A DNA stretch of 64,000 bases from CAZGWJ01 sp964529445 (GCA_964529445.1 CAZGWJ010000002.1:28699-92698), one strand, 5' to 3'; positions 1-7,921 are shown, counted from the first letter of the stretch. Notes: a model not told the origin generated them from the letters alone. Made by a program: numbers and translations.

Positions 1-501
1 GCGAACCAGACCGACAGCCCCGTCCTCTTCGAGTCCCTACGGGCCATGCACCGGAGCCTGGCCGGGGAGGCCACAACCCTGGAGAGGCAATCCCGCCTCG
101 AGTACTGCCTTTCCGTCCTCCTTCTGGAGCACATGGAAAGGACCCCGCTGAGGCCGGGTCCGAGCGAGGCGCTCGCCGTCCGCAAGGCGCGGGATTACTT
201 GAACGATCGTTGGTCGGAGAATGTCACGCTCGATGAACTGAGCGAAGCATCGGGATTGGGCCGTTTTCATCTTCTTCGTTGCTTCAAGGAGGAGACCGGT
301 CTGCCGCCCCACGCCTATCAGATGAGGATCCGGGTCGCCAAGGTCCGGGAGTTCCTGCGGGCGGGGATGAGCATATCGGGATCGGCGGCCCGGGCGGGTT
401 TCGCGGACACGGCCCATTGTTGCAGGCACTTCAAGCGGGTCCTGAACGTTTCGCCTTCCATCTATCGTCGTGGCTCCGATCGCGGTGTACCGGAAGCCTG
501 A
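1..501 (+). CDS. AraC-family transcriptional regulator, C-terminal part (5' end outside window)
   Basis: The frame is open from the first base, so the N-terminal effector domain lies outside the window. The visible part carries the AraC/XylS DNA-binding domain. A first helix-turn-helix lies around VTLDELSEASGLGRFHLLR, followed by the family hallmark FKEETGLPPHAYQMRIRV. A second helix-turn-helix contains the GFADTAHCCRHFKR block and ends in SPSIYRR. The in-frame ATG at 46 is probably internal. The target genes cannot be inferred. A strong terminator follows at once, so it is the last gene of its transcript. Confidence 0.85.
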   Translation, partial: ANQTDSPVLFESLRAMHRSLAGEATTLERQSRLEYCLSVLLLEHMERTPLRPGPSEALAVRKARDYLNDRWSENVTLDELSEASGLGRFHLLRCFKEETGLPPHAYQMRIRVAKVREFLRAGMSISGSAARAGFADTAHCCRHFKRVLNVSPSIYRRGSDRGVPEA

Positions 502-530
502 TCGACGTCTCCGGGGGCTTGTTCAGCAGG

Positions 531-559
531 GGGGGAGATCGCCCGATCCCCCTTTTTTT
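531..559 (+). terminator. Rho-independent terminator after the AraC-type gene
   Basis: A GC-rich hairpin with a GGGGGA arm at 531-536 and a TCCCCC arm at 547-552 is followed directly by seven T (553-559). It lies 30 nt after the AraC-type stop codon and just before the hldD promoter. Confidence 0.8.
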
Positions 560-586
560 GTTCATCAGGAAACCTTCTTCTATAAT
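558..586 (+). promoter_or_regulatory. Sigma-70-type promoter for hldD
   Basis: A perfect -10 box TATAAT lies at 581-586, with a TTGTTC -35-like box at 558-563 and 17-bp spacing. The hldD start codon is 33 nt downstream of the -10 box. Confidence 0.6.
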
Positions 587-618
587 GACAGCCTGAACTT
601 TACGAAAGGAACCCAGCC

Positions 619-1569
619 TTGAGCCTTCTCGTCACCGGAACTTGCGGTTTCATCGGAAGCCGACTCGCCAAGACACTCTGGCTGAACGGACGCAAGGACC
701 TTGTGCTTTCCGATTCCGCGGAGCATCGGTCCCGCGCCTGTTTTTCCGGGCTGGAGGGGATCCCCTTCATCGACCGCGAAGGACTGCCCGACAAGTTCGA
801 TACGCTCACGAACGTGGAAGGTGTCATCCACCTGGGCGCCTGCACCGACACGGGTCAGACCGACGTTCCCTATATGGAGAAGTGGAACACGGGATACGCG
901 AGGAAGGTCTGGAGCTGGTGCGCGAAGCGGGGCATCCCCCTGGTCTACGCCTCTTCCGCCGCCACCTATGGACGGGGAGAGAACGGATATTCCGACGACC
1001 ACTCGCGTGTGAAGGACCTGAAGCCCCTGAACCTCTACGGCCGCAGCAAGCATGATTTCGACGTCTGGGCCCTCTCGCAGGACACCCGGCCCAGCGGTTG
1101 GTGGGGATTGAAGTTCTTCAACGTGTACGGCCCCGGCGAGGGCCACAAGGGCCGCATGGCCTCCTCGATCTTCCACGGCTACCACGAGATCGTGAAGACC
1201 GGCAAGATGACGCTCTTCAAGTCGCACAAGGAAGGCATCGCCGACGGTCAGCAGAAGCGGGATTTCGTCTTCGTGGACGACATCGTGGCGATGTGTCTCT
1301 TCTGCCTGGGAAGAAAACCCATGAACGGCATCTACAACGCGGGATCGGGGACCGCCCGTCCCTTCCTCGACCTGTCGCATGCGGTCTTCGCGGCGATGGG
1401 GAGGAAGCCCGACATCACCTGGGTGGACACGCCCGAGAAGTACCGCGAGGGTTACCAGTATTTCACGCAGGCCGAGATGGGTAAGATGAGAGGGGCGGGG
1501 TTTACGGAGCCGGCGACGAGCCTTGAGGACGGGGTTCGAATGTATGTGGAGTTCCTTGCCAGCAGTTAA
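619..1569 (+). CDS. hldD: ADP-L-glycero-D-manno-heptose 6-epimerase
   Basis: Converts ADP-D-glycero-D-manno-heptose to the L-glycero epimer, the last step of heptose precursor synthesis for the LPS inner core; cytoplasmic. An extended SDR epimerase of 316 residues, the usual length. The NAD(P) motif GTCGFIG lies at residues 7-13 and the catalytic Y140-xxx-K144 in NLYGRSK. Family signatures are GWWGLKFFNVYGPGEGHKG, KSHKEGIADGQQKRDFVFVDDI and YQYFTQAEM. The start is TTG at 619, chosen because AAAGGA sits 8 nt upstream and the Rossmann motif follows directly. It stands alone under its own promoter. The lineage therefore probably makes heptose-containing LPS. Confidence 0.92.
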   Translation: MSLLVTGTCGFIGSRLAKTLWLNGRKDLVLSDSAEHRSRACFSGLEGIPFIDREGLPDKFDTLTNVEGVIHLGACTDTGQTDVPYMEKWNTGYARKVWSWCAKRGIPLVYASSAATYGRGENGYSDDHSRVKDLKPLNLYGRSKHDFDVWALSQDTRPSGWWGLKFFNVYGPGEGHKGRMASSIFHGYHEIVKTGKMTLFKSHKEGIADGQQKRDFVFVDDIVAMCLFCLGRKPMNGIYNAGSGTARPFLDLSHAVFAAMGRKPDITWVDTPEKYREGYQYFTQAEMGKMRGAGFTEPATSLEDGVRMYVEFLASS

Positions 1570-2093
1570 GTGTGAAAAGTTTGAAAAGTGCGAAAAGTAT
1601 GAAATGGACACATGGGCAATATCGTGGATAACCCAAAGGAAACCGGACATAAAGCCGCCAAAACGTTCGAAGAACTGCACATCTATCAAGAAGCGCGGAT
1701 ACTGACCAACAGTATTTACGCTGAGACTCGCAAGCGCCCCTTCTCGGGTGATTGGGGTTTGTGTGACCAAATACGAAGAGCGTGTATTTCGATCATGTCC
1801 AATATTGCAGAAGGCTACGAAAGAGGATCCACTACGGAATTTATCCAGTTCCTATATATCGCCAAAGGATCCTGTGGTGAAGTACGGGCACAATTGTGCA
1901 TCGCCCGCGATCAGGGATATCTGAAGGCGGAAGAGTATGACCGACTCAAGAGACTGGCTTCCAAGATCGGAGGGATGACCTCCAACTTCATCAACCATCT
2001 TCAGGGAACGCGATACAAAGGCGAAAAATATGCCCGACCCAAAAGGATGATCGCGAATGGGTGATTTTCATTTACTTTTCAAACTTTTCACAC
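1570..2093. mobile_element. Four-helix-bundle cassette bounded by 20-bp inverted repeats
   Basis: The 20-mer gtgtgaaaagtttgaaaagt at 1570-1589 recurs as an exact reverse complement at 2074-2093. Diverged GAAAAGT units continue on both sides. The enclosed DNA is AT-richer than its surroundings and contains a single gene, a protein of the family encoded in 23S rRNA intervening sequences. Together this suggests a small selfish or transposable cassette. Confidence 0.6.
1612..2064 (+). CDS. Four-helix-bundle protein (23S rRNA intervening-sequence protein family)
   Basis: A 150-residue protein with the family signature: FEELHIYQEARILTNSIY near the N-terminus, DQIRRACISIMSNIAEGYER in the middle, then a pattern of charged and small residues giving four long helices. 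Members are known from intervening sequences of 23S rRNA and as solitary genes, and form pentameric helical bundles of unknown biochemical role. Here the gene is solitary, lies between hldD and purC, has lower GC and codon use unlike both neighbours, and sits inside perfect inverted repeats, which implies acquisition. No strong ribosome-binding site is visible before the ATG. Confidence 0.85.
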   Translation: MGNIVDNPKETGHKAAKTFEELHIYQEARILTNSIYAETRKRPFSGDWGLCDQIRRACISIMSNIAEGYERGSTTEFIQFLYIAKGSCGEVRAQLCIARDQGYLKAEEYDRLKRLASKIGGMTSNFINHLQGTRYKGEKYARPKRMIANG

Positions 2094-2162
2094 GTTTCAA
2101 ACTTTTCAAACCCTGAAGCGAATGACCTATGATAAGAGACCGGAAACTCCTGGAGGGTTGAG

Positions 2163-3065
2163 ATGACCACAAAGATGGTAATGGAGACGAACATCCCCGG
2201 GGCGCCGGCCCCGAAGCGCGGCAAGGTGCGCGACATCTACGACCTGGGCGACCGCATCCTCCTGGTCGTGACCGACCGCATCTCGGCCTTCGACGTCATC
2301 ATGCCCAACGGCGTTCCCGACAAGGGCGTCGTGCTGAACCAGATCTCCCTCTACTGGTTCGACCAGGTGAAGGACCTCATCCCGAACCACATCCTTTCGA
2401 CCGACATCGACACCCTGCCCGAGCCCTTCCGCGGGGCCCGCGACCAGCTGGAACACCGGTCGATGATCGTGAAGAAAGCCAAGCCGCTCGCCGCCGAATG
2501 CATCGTGCGCGGGTATCTCTCGGGTTCCGGGTGGAACGAGTACAAGGAGAAGGGCACGGTTTGCGGCATCCGACCCCCGGCCGGCCTCACGGAATCGGCG
2601 AAACTGCCCGAACCCATCTTCACGCCCTCCACCAAGGCCGAGGAAGGCCATGACCTCAACATCGATTTCGAGGAGATGAAGAAGGTGCTGGGGGACGCGA
2701 AGCTGGCCGAAAAGGTGCGGGAGGCCTCCCTTTCCATCTACAAGCGGGGGCGGGACCTGGCGGAGCAGAAGGGCATCATCATCGCCGACACCAAGTTCGA
2801 GTTCGGGATCTTCGAGGGGAACCTCATCCTCATCGACGAGGTCATGACGCCCGATTCCTCGCGGTTCTGGCCCAAGGCCGACTATGCCCCCGGTCGCGGC
2901 CAGAAGAGCTTCGACAAGCAGTTCCTGCGCGATTACCTGCTGACCTTGAAGGATTGGAACAAGACCCCGCCGGGGCCGGTCCTCCCGGACGAGATCGTGA
3001 AGAAGACGAGGGACAAGTACGTGGAGGCCTACGAGAAGCTGACGGGGAGGAAGTTCGATTTCTAG
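2163..3065 (+). CDS. purC: Phosphoribosylaminoimidazole-succinocarboxamide synthase (SAICAR synthetase)
   Basis: Joins CAIR and aspartate using ATP in de novo purine synthesis; cytoplasmic. The 300-residue protein contains [11 protein letters not shown] near residue 20 (nucleotide-binding loop), [17 protein letters not shown], the [16 protein letters not shown] block, [26 protein letters not shown] and [14 protein letters not shown]. It is the longer form found in many bacteria and eukaryotes. GGAGGG at 2152-2157 fits the ATG at 2163. No other purine gene is nearby. The next small gene follows directly and may be co-transcribed. Confidence 0.95.
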   Translation: MTTKMVMETNIPGAPAPKRGKVRDIYDLGDRILLVVTDRISAFDVIMPNGVPDKGVVLNQISLYWFDQVKDLIPNHILSTDIDTLPEPFRGARDQLEHRSMIVKKAKPLAAECIVRGYLSGSGWNEYKEKGTVCGIRPPAGLTESAKLPEPIFTPSTKAEEGHDLNIDFEEMKKVLGDAKLAEKVREASLSIYKRGRDLAEQKGIIIADTKFEFGIFEGNLILIDEVMTPDSSRFWPKADYAPGRGQKSFDKQFLRDYLLTLKDWNKTPPGPVLPDEIVKKTRDKYVEAYEKLTGRKFDF

Positions 3066-3098
3066 ATGAACGCAAGTCGGGAATTACGGAGGGATCGA

Positions 3099-3362
3099 AT
3101 GAAAGCAGCGATCGTGATGGTGGCATTGGTGGTAGCGGCCTGGATCTTCCTCGTTCAGCCCAACCTTCAAACCGAGGTGTGCCCGGCTTGCCTGGGGAAA
3201 AGCGCCGAGCGGGCCACGGCGGCGAAAACGCAATTGTTGAGCGGTCCCTCCGAACCTCCTCCTTCCTGTTCCGTCTGCGGCAACACGGGGAAGGTTTCCC
3301 CCAAGCAGAAGGAAGAGTGGTTGAAGCTTCAGTCCGTCACAACGCCCGTCCCCAATCAATAA
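3099..3362 (+). CDS. Small membrane-anchored protein with two CxxC motifs
   Basis: A product of about 87 residues with one N-terminal hydrophobic helix (AAIVMVALVVAAWIFLV) followed by a short domain holding a CPAC and a CSVC motif, which could bind one metal ion in the manner of a zinc ribbon. I chose the ATG at 3099 because GGAGGG at 3088-3093 precedes it; an in-frame ATG at 3066, directly after the purC stop, lacks such a site. No family recognised. It is probably translated from the purC transcript. Confidence 0.55.
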   Translation: MKAAIVMVALVVAAWIFLVQPNLQTEVCPACLGKSAERATAAKTQLLSGPSEPPPSCSVCGNTGKVSPKQKEEWLKLQSVTTPVPNQ

Positions 3363-3401
3363 TCCAACCTTTGCATCCGGGATGCCTTTCTAAATGGCAT
3401 G

Positions 3402-3431
3402 GGAACGCTTTCATGACACCCCGAAGGCGTT
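3402..3431 (+). repeat. Stable hairpin downstream of the purC transcript
   Basis: GAACGC at 3402-3407 pairs with GCGTTC at 3426-3431, and the stem extends to about 10 bp with a 10-nt loop. No T-tract follows, so it may mark or protect a 3' end rather than act as a classical terminator. Confidence 0.35.
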
Positions 3432-3503
3432 CAGGCGTCTATATCAACGGAATTCCGGATCCAATCCGCGTTTATTCCACCATCCCCTGATATATTGGAA
3501 ACC

Positions 3504-4949
3504 ATGAGAACACGTACGACTTTTCTTCTCCTGATCCTCTCCATTCTTCCCGGGATCCTTCAAGCGGCGCCTTTGGCCCTTCGCGTGGTCGGCAACAAGG
3601 TCTACGATTCCAACGACTGCCTGATCCGCTTGAAGGGTGTCAACATCCCCTCGATGGAATGGCGGGACACCGGGGAAGGACCTGCGGGCAGCGGGGTTTA
3701 TCCCATCACCGTGACCGTGAACGAGGTCCTGACGAATTGGGGGACCAACATCGTCCGCCTGCCCATGAGCCAGGATTTCTGGTTCGGCTACACCAACTCG
3801 AAGGACGGTTCGGTCAACATGAACACGTACCGCGGGATCGTGGATTCCATCGTGAACATGTGCTCCGCCGCAAACGCCTACGTCCTTTTGGACCTTCATT
3901 GGTCGGGGACGGGATCCTGGGGCACTGCGACCGACATCTGGGGCATGCCCGACAACAACGCGGTCACGTTCTGGACCGATGTGGCGACGCGCTACGCCAA
4001 CAACCCCGCCGTCCTTTTCGATCTCTACAACGAACCGCACGGAACGTCCTGGAACATCTGGAGGGACGGGGGCACTTTCGGTTCCTTCAATACGCCCGGA
4101 ATGCAGGCTCTCCTGAACGCCGTTCGCGCAACCGGAGCGATGAACGCCGTGGTGGTGGGGGGGCTCGATTGGGCCTATGACCTGCGGGGGATCGTGCCCG
4201 GTTATGCGGGACGAACCAACGGCTGGGCGCTCACCGAAAGCGGCGGCAACGGCCTCATTTACGCCACCCATATCTATCCCTGGAAGGCAACGCCCTGGGA
4301 CAACTACATCACCGTCCTCAAGAGCTACCACCCCATCCTGGTGGGGGAAGTGGGACAGGAAAGGGATGGCCTGCGACAGTTCACCGGAGGGATCGTGTCC
4401 GTCCTGAATTGGATGGATTTGCACCAGTACCATTGGACCGGGTGGAGCATGCACACGGGCGCCAGCCCTTGCATGATCTCGGACTGGACCTTCTCTCCGA
4501 CCACCTATGAGGGCGTCGACATGAAAGCGCGCCTGCTCGCCACCTCGTCGGGCCAGGGATGCGCCACCCCCACTCCCACCGCGACGCCCACGAGCACTCC
4601 CACGCCCTGCTACGTGGCCTCCGCGGTCCCCTGCTCTCCCACCCCGACCTGGACACCGACCCCCGGTAACGGCGTGGAGGATATCGTCCTTTACCCCAAT
4701 CCGGTCCAAGAGGGCGAGACGGTGATGTTCTGGGTGAACTTCCCCAAGCCCGCGGCGGAATTAACCGTGCGCTTCTACACGCCATCCTCCCGCCTTGTGG
4801 CCACGAAGCGCCTGACCCAGGTCGCTTCGGGCGGATATACCTTGACGCTCCGCGACGACAAGGAACGGCTTCTGGCCAACGGGGTCTATTACCTGAAGTT
4901 CTCCACCACCACGAAGGAACGGGTCTGCAAACTGCTGGTATTGCGGTAG
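3504..4949 (+). CDS. Secreted glycoside hydrolase family 5 enzyme (cellulase/mannanase-like)
   Basis: A retaining endo-beta-glycanase-type enzyme exported from the cell. A signal peptide covers residues 1-22. The GH5 barrel extends to about 350, with the acid/base Glu177 in LFDLYNEPHG and the nucleophile Glu282 in ILVGEVGQ; VLLDLHWSG and YATHIYPWK are further family blocks. A short Thr-Pro linker and a C-terminal domain of about 90 residues follow, starting at VLYPNP and ending KLLVLR, like FlgD-Ig or sorting domains. The ATG at 3504 fits the signal peptide better than the TTG at 3495. The -10 box TATATT at 3491-3496 is so close that the mRNA is probably leaderless. The exact substrate cannot be told. 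Confidence 0.88.
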   Translation: MRTRTTFLLLILSILPGILQAAPLALRVVGNKVYDSNDCLIRLKGVNIPSMEWRDTGEGPAGSGVYPITVTVNEVLTNWGTNIVRLPMSQDFWFGYTNSKDGSVNMNTYRGIVDSIVNMCSAANAYVLLDLHWSGTGSWGTATDIWGMPDNNAVTFWTDVATRYANNPAVLFDLYNEPHGTSWNIWRDGGTFGSFNTPGMQALLNAVRATGAMNAVVVGGLDWAYDLRGIVPGYAGRTNGWALTESGGNGLIYATHIYPWKATPWDNYITVLKSYHPILVGEVGQERDGLRQFTGGIVSVLNWMDLHQYHWTGWSMHTGASPCMISDWTFSPTTYEGVDMKARLLATSSGQGCATPTPTATPTSTPTPCYVASAVPCSPTPTWTPTPGNGVEDIVLYPNPVQEGETVMFWVNFPKPAAELTVRFYTPSSRLVATKRLTQVASGGYTLTLRDDKERLLANGVYYLKFSTTTKERVCKLLVLR

Positions 4950-4976
4950 TATAAATCCGATCCACCCTTACCCCGA

Positions 4977-4999
4977 CCCTCTCCCATCAAGGGAGAGGG
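4977..4999. repeat. Intergenic palindrome, CCCTCTCCC/GGGAGAGGG family
   Basis: A perfect 9-bp stem around the loop ATCAA, lying between the GH5 gene and trmL. Related copies occur in the intervals 22207-22462, 23009-23403, 27165-27522 and 36678-36895. The right arm may also supply the purine-rich ribosome-binding region of trmL. Confidence 0.75.
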
Positions 5000-5012
5000 G
5001 GAGACGCATGAA

Positions 5013-5480
5013 ATGCTTCACGTTGTTCTTCTCGAACCCGAGATCCCTTTCAATTGCGGCAACATCGGGCGCACCTGCCTCGCGGCGGGCGCGCGACTGC
5101 ATCTTGTCGGCCGGTTGGGCTTCCACTTGGACGGGCCCCAGGTGCGCCGTGCCGGGCTCGACTATTGGGAACACGTGGACCCTGTCCGCCACGTCACGTG
5201 GGAGGATTTCCTTACGACCTTGATTCCGGGCGCGAACCTGCATTTCTTCTCGACGAAGGGCGGGCGTGGCCTGTGGGACATCCCCTTCCGGGACGGGGAT
5301 TACCTGGTCTTCGGCCGGGAGACGGCGGGGTTCCCCGCCGAGTTCCATGAAAAATATTGTGATAGGATGGTGGCCATCCCCCAGGTGGAGGGACCGGTCC
5401 GGAGCCTGAACCTTTCCACCGCCGCGGGGATCGTCTTGTACGAAGCCGTCCGGCAGGTCCGGAAAGGGGGTTTTTCGTGA
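5013..5480 (+). CDS. trmL: tRNA (cytidine/uridine-34 2'-O)-methyltransferase
   Basis: A SPOUT-class enzyme that 2'-O-methylates the wobble nucleotide of certain tRNA-Leu species. The 155-residue product is a complete minimal SPOUT domain: VVLLEPEIPFNCGNIGRTC at the N-terminus, LDYWEHV in the middle, and the knotted SAM site FGRETAGFP followed by IPQVEGPVRSLNLSTAAGIVLYE. The stop codon overlaps the GTG start of the RDD gene (GTGA), so the two genes are translationally coupled. Confidence 0.93.
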   Translation: MLHVVLLEPEIPFNCGNIGRTCLAAGARLHLVGRLGFHLDGPQVRRAGLDYWEHVDPVRHVTWEDFLTTLIPGANLHFFSTKGGRGLWDIPFRDGDYLVFGRETAGFPAEFHEKYCDRMVAIPQVEGPVRSLNLSTAAGIVLYEAVRQVRKGGFS

Positions 5481-5791
5481 ACATGTTCCTCAAGCGGGTC
5501 GTCGCCTTCCTCATCGATTCCATCGTCCTGGCCGTGGTCGCCATCCCGACCGGCGGCATCGCATTCGTGATCTACGACGTCCTTCTCCTGGTCCTTTGGA
5601 ACGGACAGACCATCGGGAAGAAGGTGATGGGCCTTCGGGTCACACCTCAGCCGGACTGGGGCAAGGCGATCGTGAGAAGCCTGATGAAGGTCGTCTCCCT
5701 GGCCCCCCTGGGCCTGGGATGCCTCTGGATGCTCTGGGATCCGAAGGGAGAGACCTGGCACGACAAGGTCTCCGACACCCGGGTCCAGTGA
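5477..5791 (+). CDS. RDD-family small membrane protein
   Basis: A 104-residue protein with two N-terminal membrane segments and the RDD landmarks: RVVAFLIDSIVL, the NGQTIGKKVMGLRV motif and the terminal WHDKVSDTRV. The family is widespread and of uncertain function, with transport or ion homeostasis proposed for some members. GTG at 5477 overlaps the trmL stop and has GGAAAGGGGG just upstream; an ATG at 5483 is the alternative start. Confidence 0.8.
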   Translation: MNMFLKRVVAFLIDSIVLAVVAIPTGGIAFVIYDVLLLVLWNGQTIGKKVMGLRVTPQPDWGKAIVRSLMKVVSLAPLGLGCLWMLWDPKGETWHDKVSDTRVQ

Positions 5792-5813
5792 ACCGCGGAA
5801 GGAAAGGGAACCC

Positions 5814-6531
5814 ATGGCGCTGAAGGAGGAGATCGAACGCCAGGGCAACTGGCTTTTCCGCTGGAGGAGCTACCTGCCCCTGCTCATCCTGCCTTTGGCC
5901 TTCTGGGCGGCGGCGGACGCGGGGTTTTCCCGCCAGGAGCCGGGGTCCTGGGATGTCGTCTGTTTCGTCGTCTCCTGCCTCGGCCTCGCCGTGCGCGTCC
6001 TGGTTGCGGGTTTCGTGCCGGCGGGCACTTCGGGCCGCAACGTGGCGAAGCAGGAAGCCTCCCGTCTCAATTCCACGGGCATCTATTCCACGATGCGTCA
6101 CCCGCTCTATGTCGGTAACTTCCTCATGGCGCTCGGCGTGGTGTTGTTCCTGCGTTCCCCCTGGTTCACCCTGGTCTTCGCCCTGGCGTACGGGTTGTAC
6201 TACGAGCGCATCATGTTCGCGGAGGAGGAGTTCCTTCGTCGCCGGTACCGCGCGGGATACGAGAAATGGGCCGCCCGAACGCCCGCCGTCATCCCGTCTT
6301 TCTCGAGCTTCGCTCCCCTTCTCGCTCCGCACGGTCCTGCGGCGCGAGTATCCGGGCGTGTTCGGACTGGCTTTCGCCTTCACCCTGCTCGCCGCCCTGC
6401 GCCGCCTTGCCTCCTCCGGGGATCTGGCGCTCCACCCGGGCTGGTGGGTCCTTCTGGCCGCATCGGGCCTTTTCTACGTCATCACGAGGGCCCTCAAACA
6501 CGCCGGTCGCCTTTCCATCCCGGGGCGCTGA
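5814..6531 (+). CDS. Isoprenylcysteine carboxyl methyltransferase-like membrane protein, frameshifted
   Basis: The first 160 residues or so form several membrane helices and the family motif LNSTGIYSTMRHPLYVGNFLMALG, followed by YYERIMFAEEEFLRRRYRAGYEKWAARTP. Near 6290-6310 the frame opened at 5814 degenerates into Arg/Pro-rich sequence. The +1 frame instead continues sensibly with LRTVLRREYPGVFGLAFAF and two more hydrophobic helices to a stop at 6531. The original gene is therefore 5814-6531 with one extra base, either a real lesion or a sequencing error. The reading frame as given ends at 6638. The likely role is SAM-dependent methylation of a small or lipid substrate, which cannot be specified. 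Confidence 0.65.
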
Positions 6532-6539
6532 GATCAACC

Positions 6540-6581
6540 CGGTCGGGCCGCTTTCCTCCCGACCGTTCCCGATCCTTTTTT
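6540..6581 (+). terminator. Possible terminator after the methyltransferase-like gene
   Basis: CGGTCGGG at 6540-6547 pairs perfectly with CCCGACCG at 6558-6565. A T6 tract follows about 10 nt later, further than ideal. Its position separates the upstream operon from the sigma-54-type promoter downstream. Confidence 0.4.
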
Positions 6582-6630
6582 CCCACCTGCGTCTTTTTTA
6601 CCCAGGTTGAACGTATCGGTGCCCGGAAAA

Positions 6631-6651
6631 CAACGTGATTTCGACACGTTG
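6631..6651. promoter_or_regulatory. Inverted repeat just upstream of the -24/-12 promoter
   Basis: CAACGTG at 6631-6637 and CACGTTG at 6645-6651 form a perfect 7-bp inverted repeat with 7-bp spacing, three bases before the -24 element. It resembles a dimer-binding operator. Confidence 0.5.
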
Positions 6652-6653
6652 TT

Positions 6654-6669
6654 TGGCATCCCTCTTGCT
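6654..6669 (+). promoter_or_regulatory. Sigma-54 (RpoN) type -24/-12 promoter
   Basis: TGGCATCCCTCTTGCT has the invariant GG and GC dinucleotides exactly 10 nt apart and is a close match to the TGGCAC-N5-TTGCW consensus. It lies 63 nt before the first of three small genes that appear to form one transcript ending in a strong terminator. Confidence 0.7.
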
Positions 6670-6731
6670 TGTATAGGAGCGCAAGCGGACGCGGTCGAGA
6701 AGGACGCAACGCCGCTTGAAAAGAGGATGAC

Positions 6732-6986
6732 ATGAAAAACGACAGCGCCTACCACTTGAGACTTTCCGAGTTCCGCCGGTTCTCGGAGATCGTCTTCAAC
6801 CGAACGGGCCAGCGTTTCGACATGAAGCGTTACGACGAGGTGCGGCTTTTCATCGCCGACCGCATGCGGATCTTCCGGATGACGGCCTACGAGCAGTACC
6901 TGCAGTATCTCGAGGAAGAGGAGCGGGGGCGGGAGATCGAACTCGCCATCGAGCGTCTTTCCAGGGACCGGGTTGCCGTCGCCTGA
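6732..6986 (+). CDS. Stand-alone CheR N-terminal-like domain protein
   Basis: An 84-residue protein resembling the helical N-terminal domain of CheR chemotaxis methyltransferases: LSEFRRFSEIVFNRTGQRFDMKRYDEVRLFIADRMR, then a YEQYLQYLEEEE helix. In full CheR this domain packs against a SAM-dependent catalytic domain and contacts the receptor. Here the product stops after it. The sister gene at 7532 has the same architecture. Both lie downstream of a sigma-54-type promoter. Assignment to the domain rests on motif pattern and length. Confidence 0.6.
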   Translation: MKNDSAYHLRLSEFRRFSEIVFNRTGQRFDMKRYDEVRLFIADRMRIFRMTAYEQYLQYLEEEERGREIELAIERLSRDRVAVA

Positions 6987-7013
6987 ACCAATCCTCGTGG
7001 CGCAAGGGGAAAC

Positions 7014-7508
7014 ATGGGTATGATCGGACCACGCACCGAAGGGACGGGAGCCCTCTCCGAACCCGCCGGAGTCGACAGCCGTGGACTGCACGGCCTTTTG
7101 AACGAGGCCCTGCAGGGTTGGCTGGGCCTGGCGGCCCAGTATTTCTCCGTCCGGGAGGAGGGAGGCGTCGACCTTTCCCTGGAGCTCCTTCTCCGTTTCG
7201 AGGACCCCCAACCCGGCGTCTTGGTCCTGCGCAGCTCTCCGGCCTTCCGCGACGTTCTTCGGGAAGCCGCGGAACGCCGTTCTCCCGGTTCCACTGGGAA
7301 CCGCGAGCTCTTCACGGAAGCGGTCGTCCATTTCTACCAGCGGTTCATGTGGGCGGTCCATGAGAGGGACTGCGTCTCCCTGAAGCCTGCCCGTTTCAAG
7401 TCGAGCCGGCCGACCGACTGGCCCCGTCGCGAGCCGGACGCATCCTGCCTTTCCTTCGTCGGCCGTTGCCCGGTGGAGATCCGTCTTTGGACGGGCGGTC
7501 TCTCTTGA
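7014..7508 (+). CDS. Uncharacterised protein between two CheR-N-like genes
   Basis: A 164-residue soluble protein that I cannot assign. The N-terminal half (about 20-80) is hydrophobic-patterned, with LLNEALQGWLGLAAQYFSV and LSLELLLRF. The middle has LFTEAVVHFYQRFMWAVHERDC, and the C-terminus ends in a beta-rich stretch, SCLSFVGRCPVEIRLWTGG. Its position suggests a partner of the flanking CheR-N-like proteins, perhaps a chemosensory or phosphorelay accessory factor. The GGGG(A)AA stretch before 7014 is a reasonable ribosome-binding site. Confidence 0.55.
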   Translation: MGMIGPRTEGTGALSEPAGVDSRGLHGLLNEALQGWLGLAAQYFSVREEGGVDLSLELLLRFEDPQPGVLVLRSSPAFRDVLREAAERRSPGSTGNRELFTEAVVHFYQRFMWAVHERDCVSLKPARFKSSRPTDWPRREPDASCLSFVGRCPVEIRLWTGGLS

Positions 7509-7531
7509 TCGGGGAACTGAGAAAGGAAGCC

Positions 7532-7789
7532 GTGGAAGACGGAATCACCGGCGTTCCATCCGCCAAGATGAGTTTCACCGACCTGCGTCGACTGACCGAT
7601 CTCTTGGACGAGAGGACGGGCATGCGTTTCGGCCCCAAAAGGTTCGGGGCCGTGCGGACCTGCGTGGTGCAGAGGATGAAGGCCCTCGGCATTACGGCTC
7701 TGGAGGATTACATCAACCACGCCCTTCATCCGGACCATCCCGAGGAGTTCCGGCAGGTCGCCGATTTGATGGTCGCCGACGGCGGGTGA
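7532..7789 (+). CDS. Second stand-alone CheR N-terminal-like domain protein
   Basis: About 85 residues with the same pattern as the 6732 gene but closer to canonical CheR: FTDLRRLTDLLDERTGMRFGPKR, then VVQRMKALGITALEDYINHALHPDHPEEFRQVADLMV. The catalytic Rossmann domain is absent and a terminator follows the stop. GTG at 7532 is preferred because AAAGGA lies 5 nt upstream and the length then matches the first copy; TTG at 7505 overlapping the previous stop is the alternative. Confidence 0.6.
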   Translation: MEDGITGVPSAKMSFTDLRRLTDLLDERTGMRFGPKRFGAVRTCVVQRMKALGITALEDYINHALHPDHPEEFRQVADLMVADGG

Positions 7790-7813
7790 CCCCTTATCAA
7801 CCGCCGCCCGGCA

Positions 7814-7849
7814 GGCCCGGCCCCGGATCGGGGCCGGGCCTTCTTATTT
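7814..7849 (+). terminator. Strong rho-independent terminator
   Basis: A perfect 11-bp GC stem (7814-7824 with 7830-7840) and 5-nt loop is followed by TTCTTATTT. It ends the three-gene CheR-N-like transcript. Confidence 0.85.
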
Positions 7850-7921
7850 GAGGGGACGTCTTCTGCACTCGTGTTAGAATAACGGTCTTTCGCCGCTCAT
7901 TCGCTTCTCCCGGAGTCCCCG

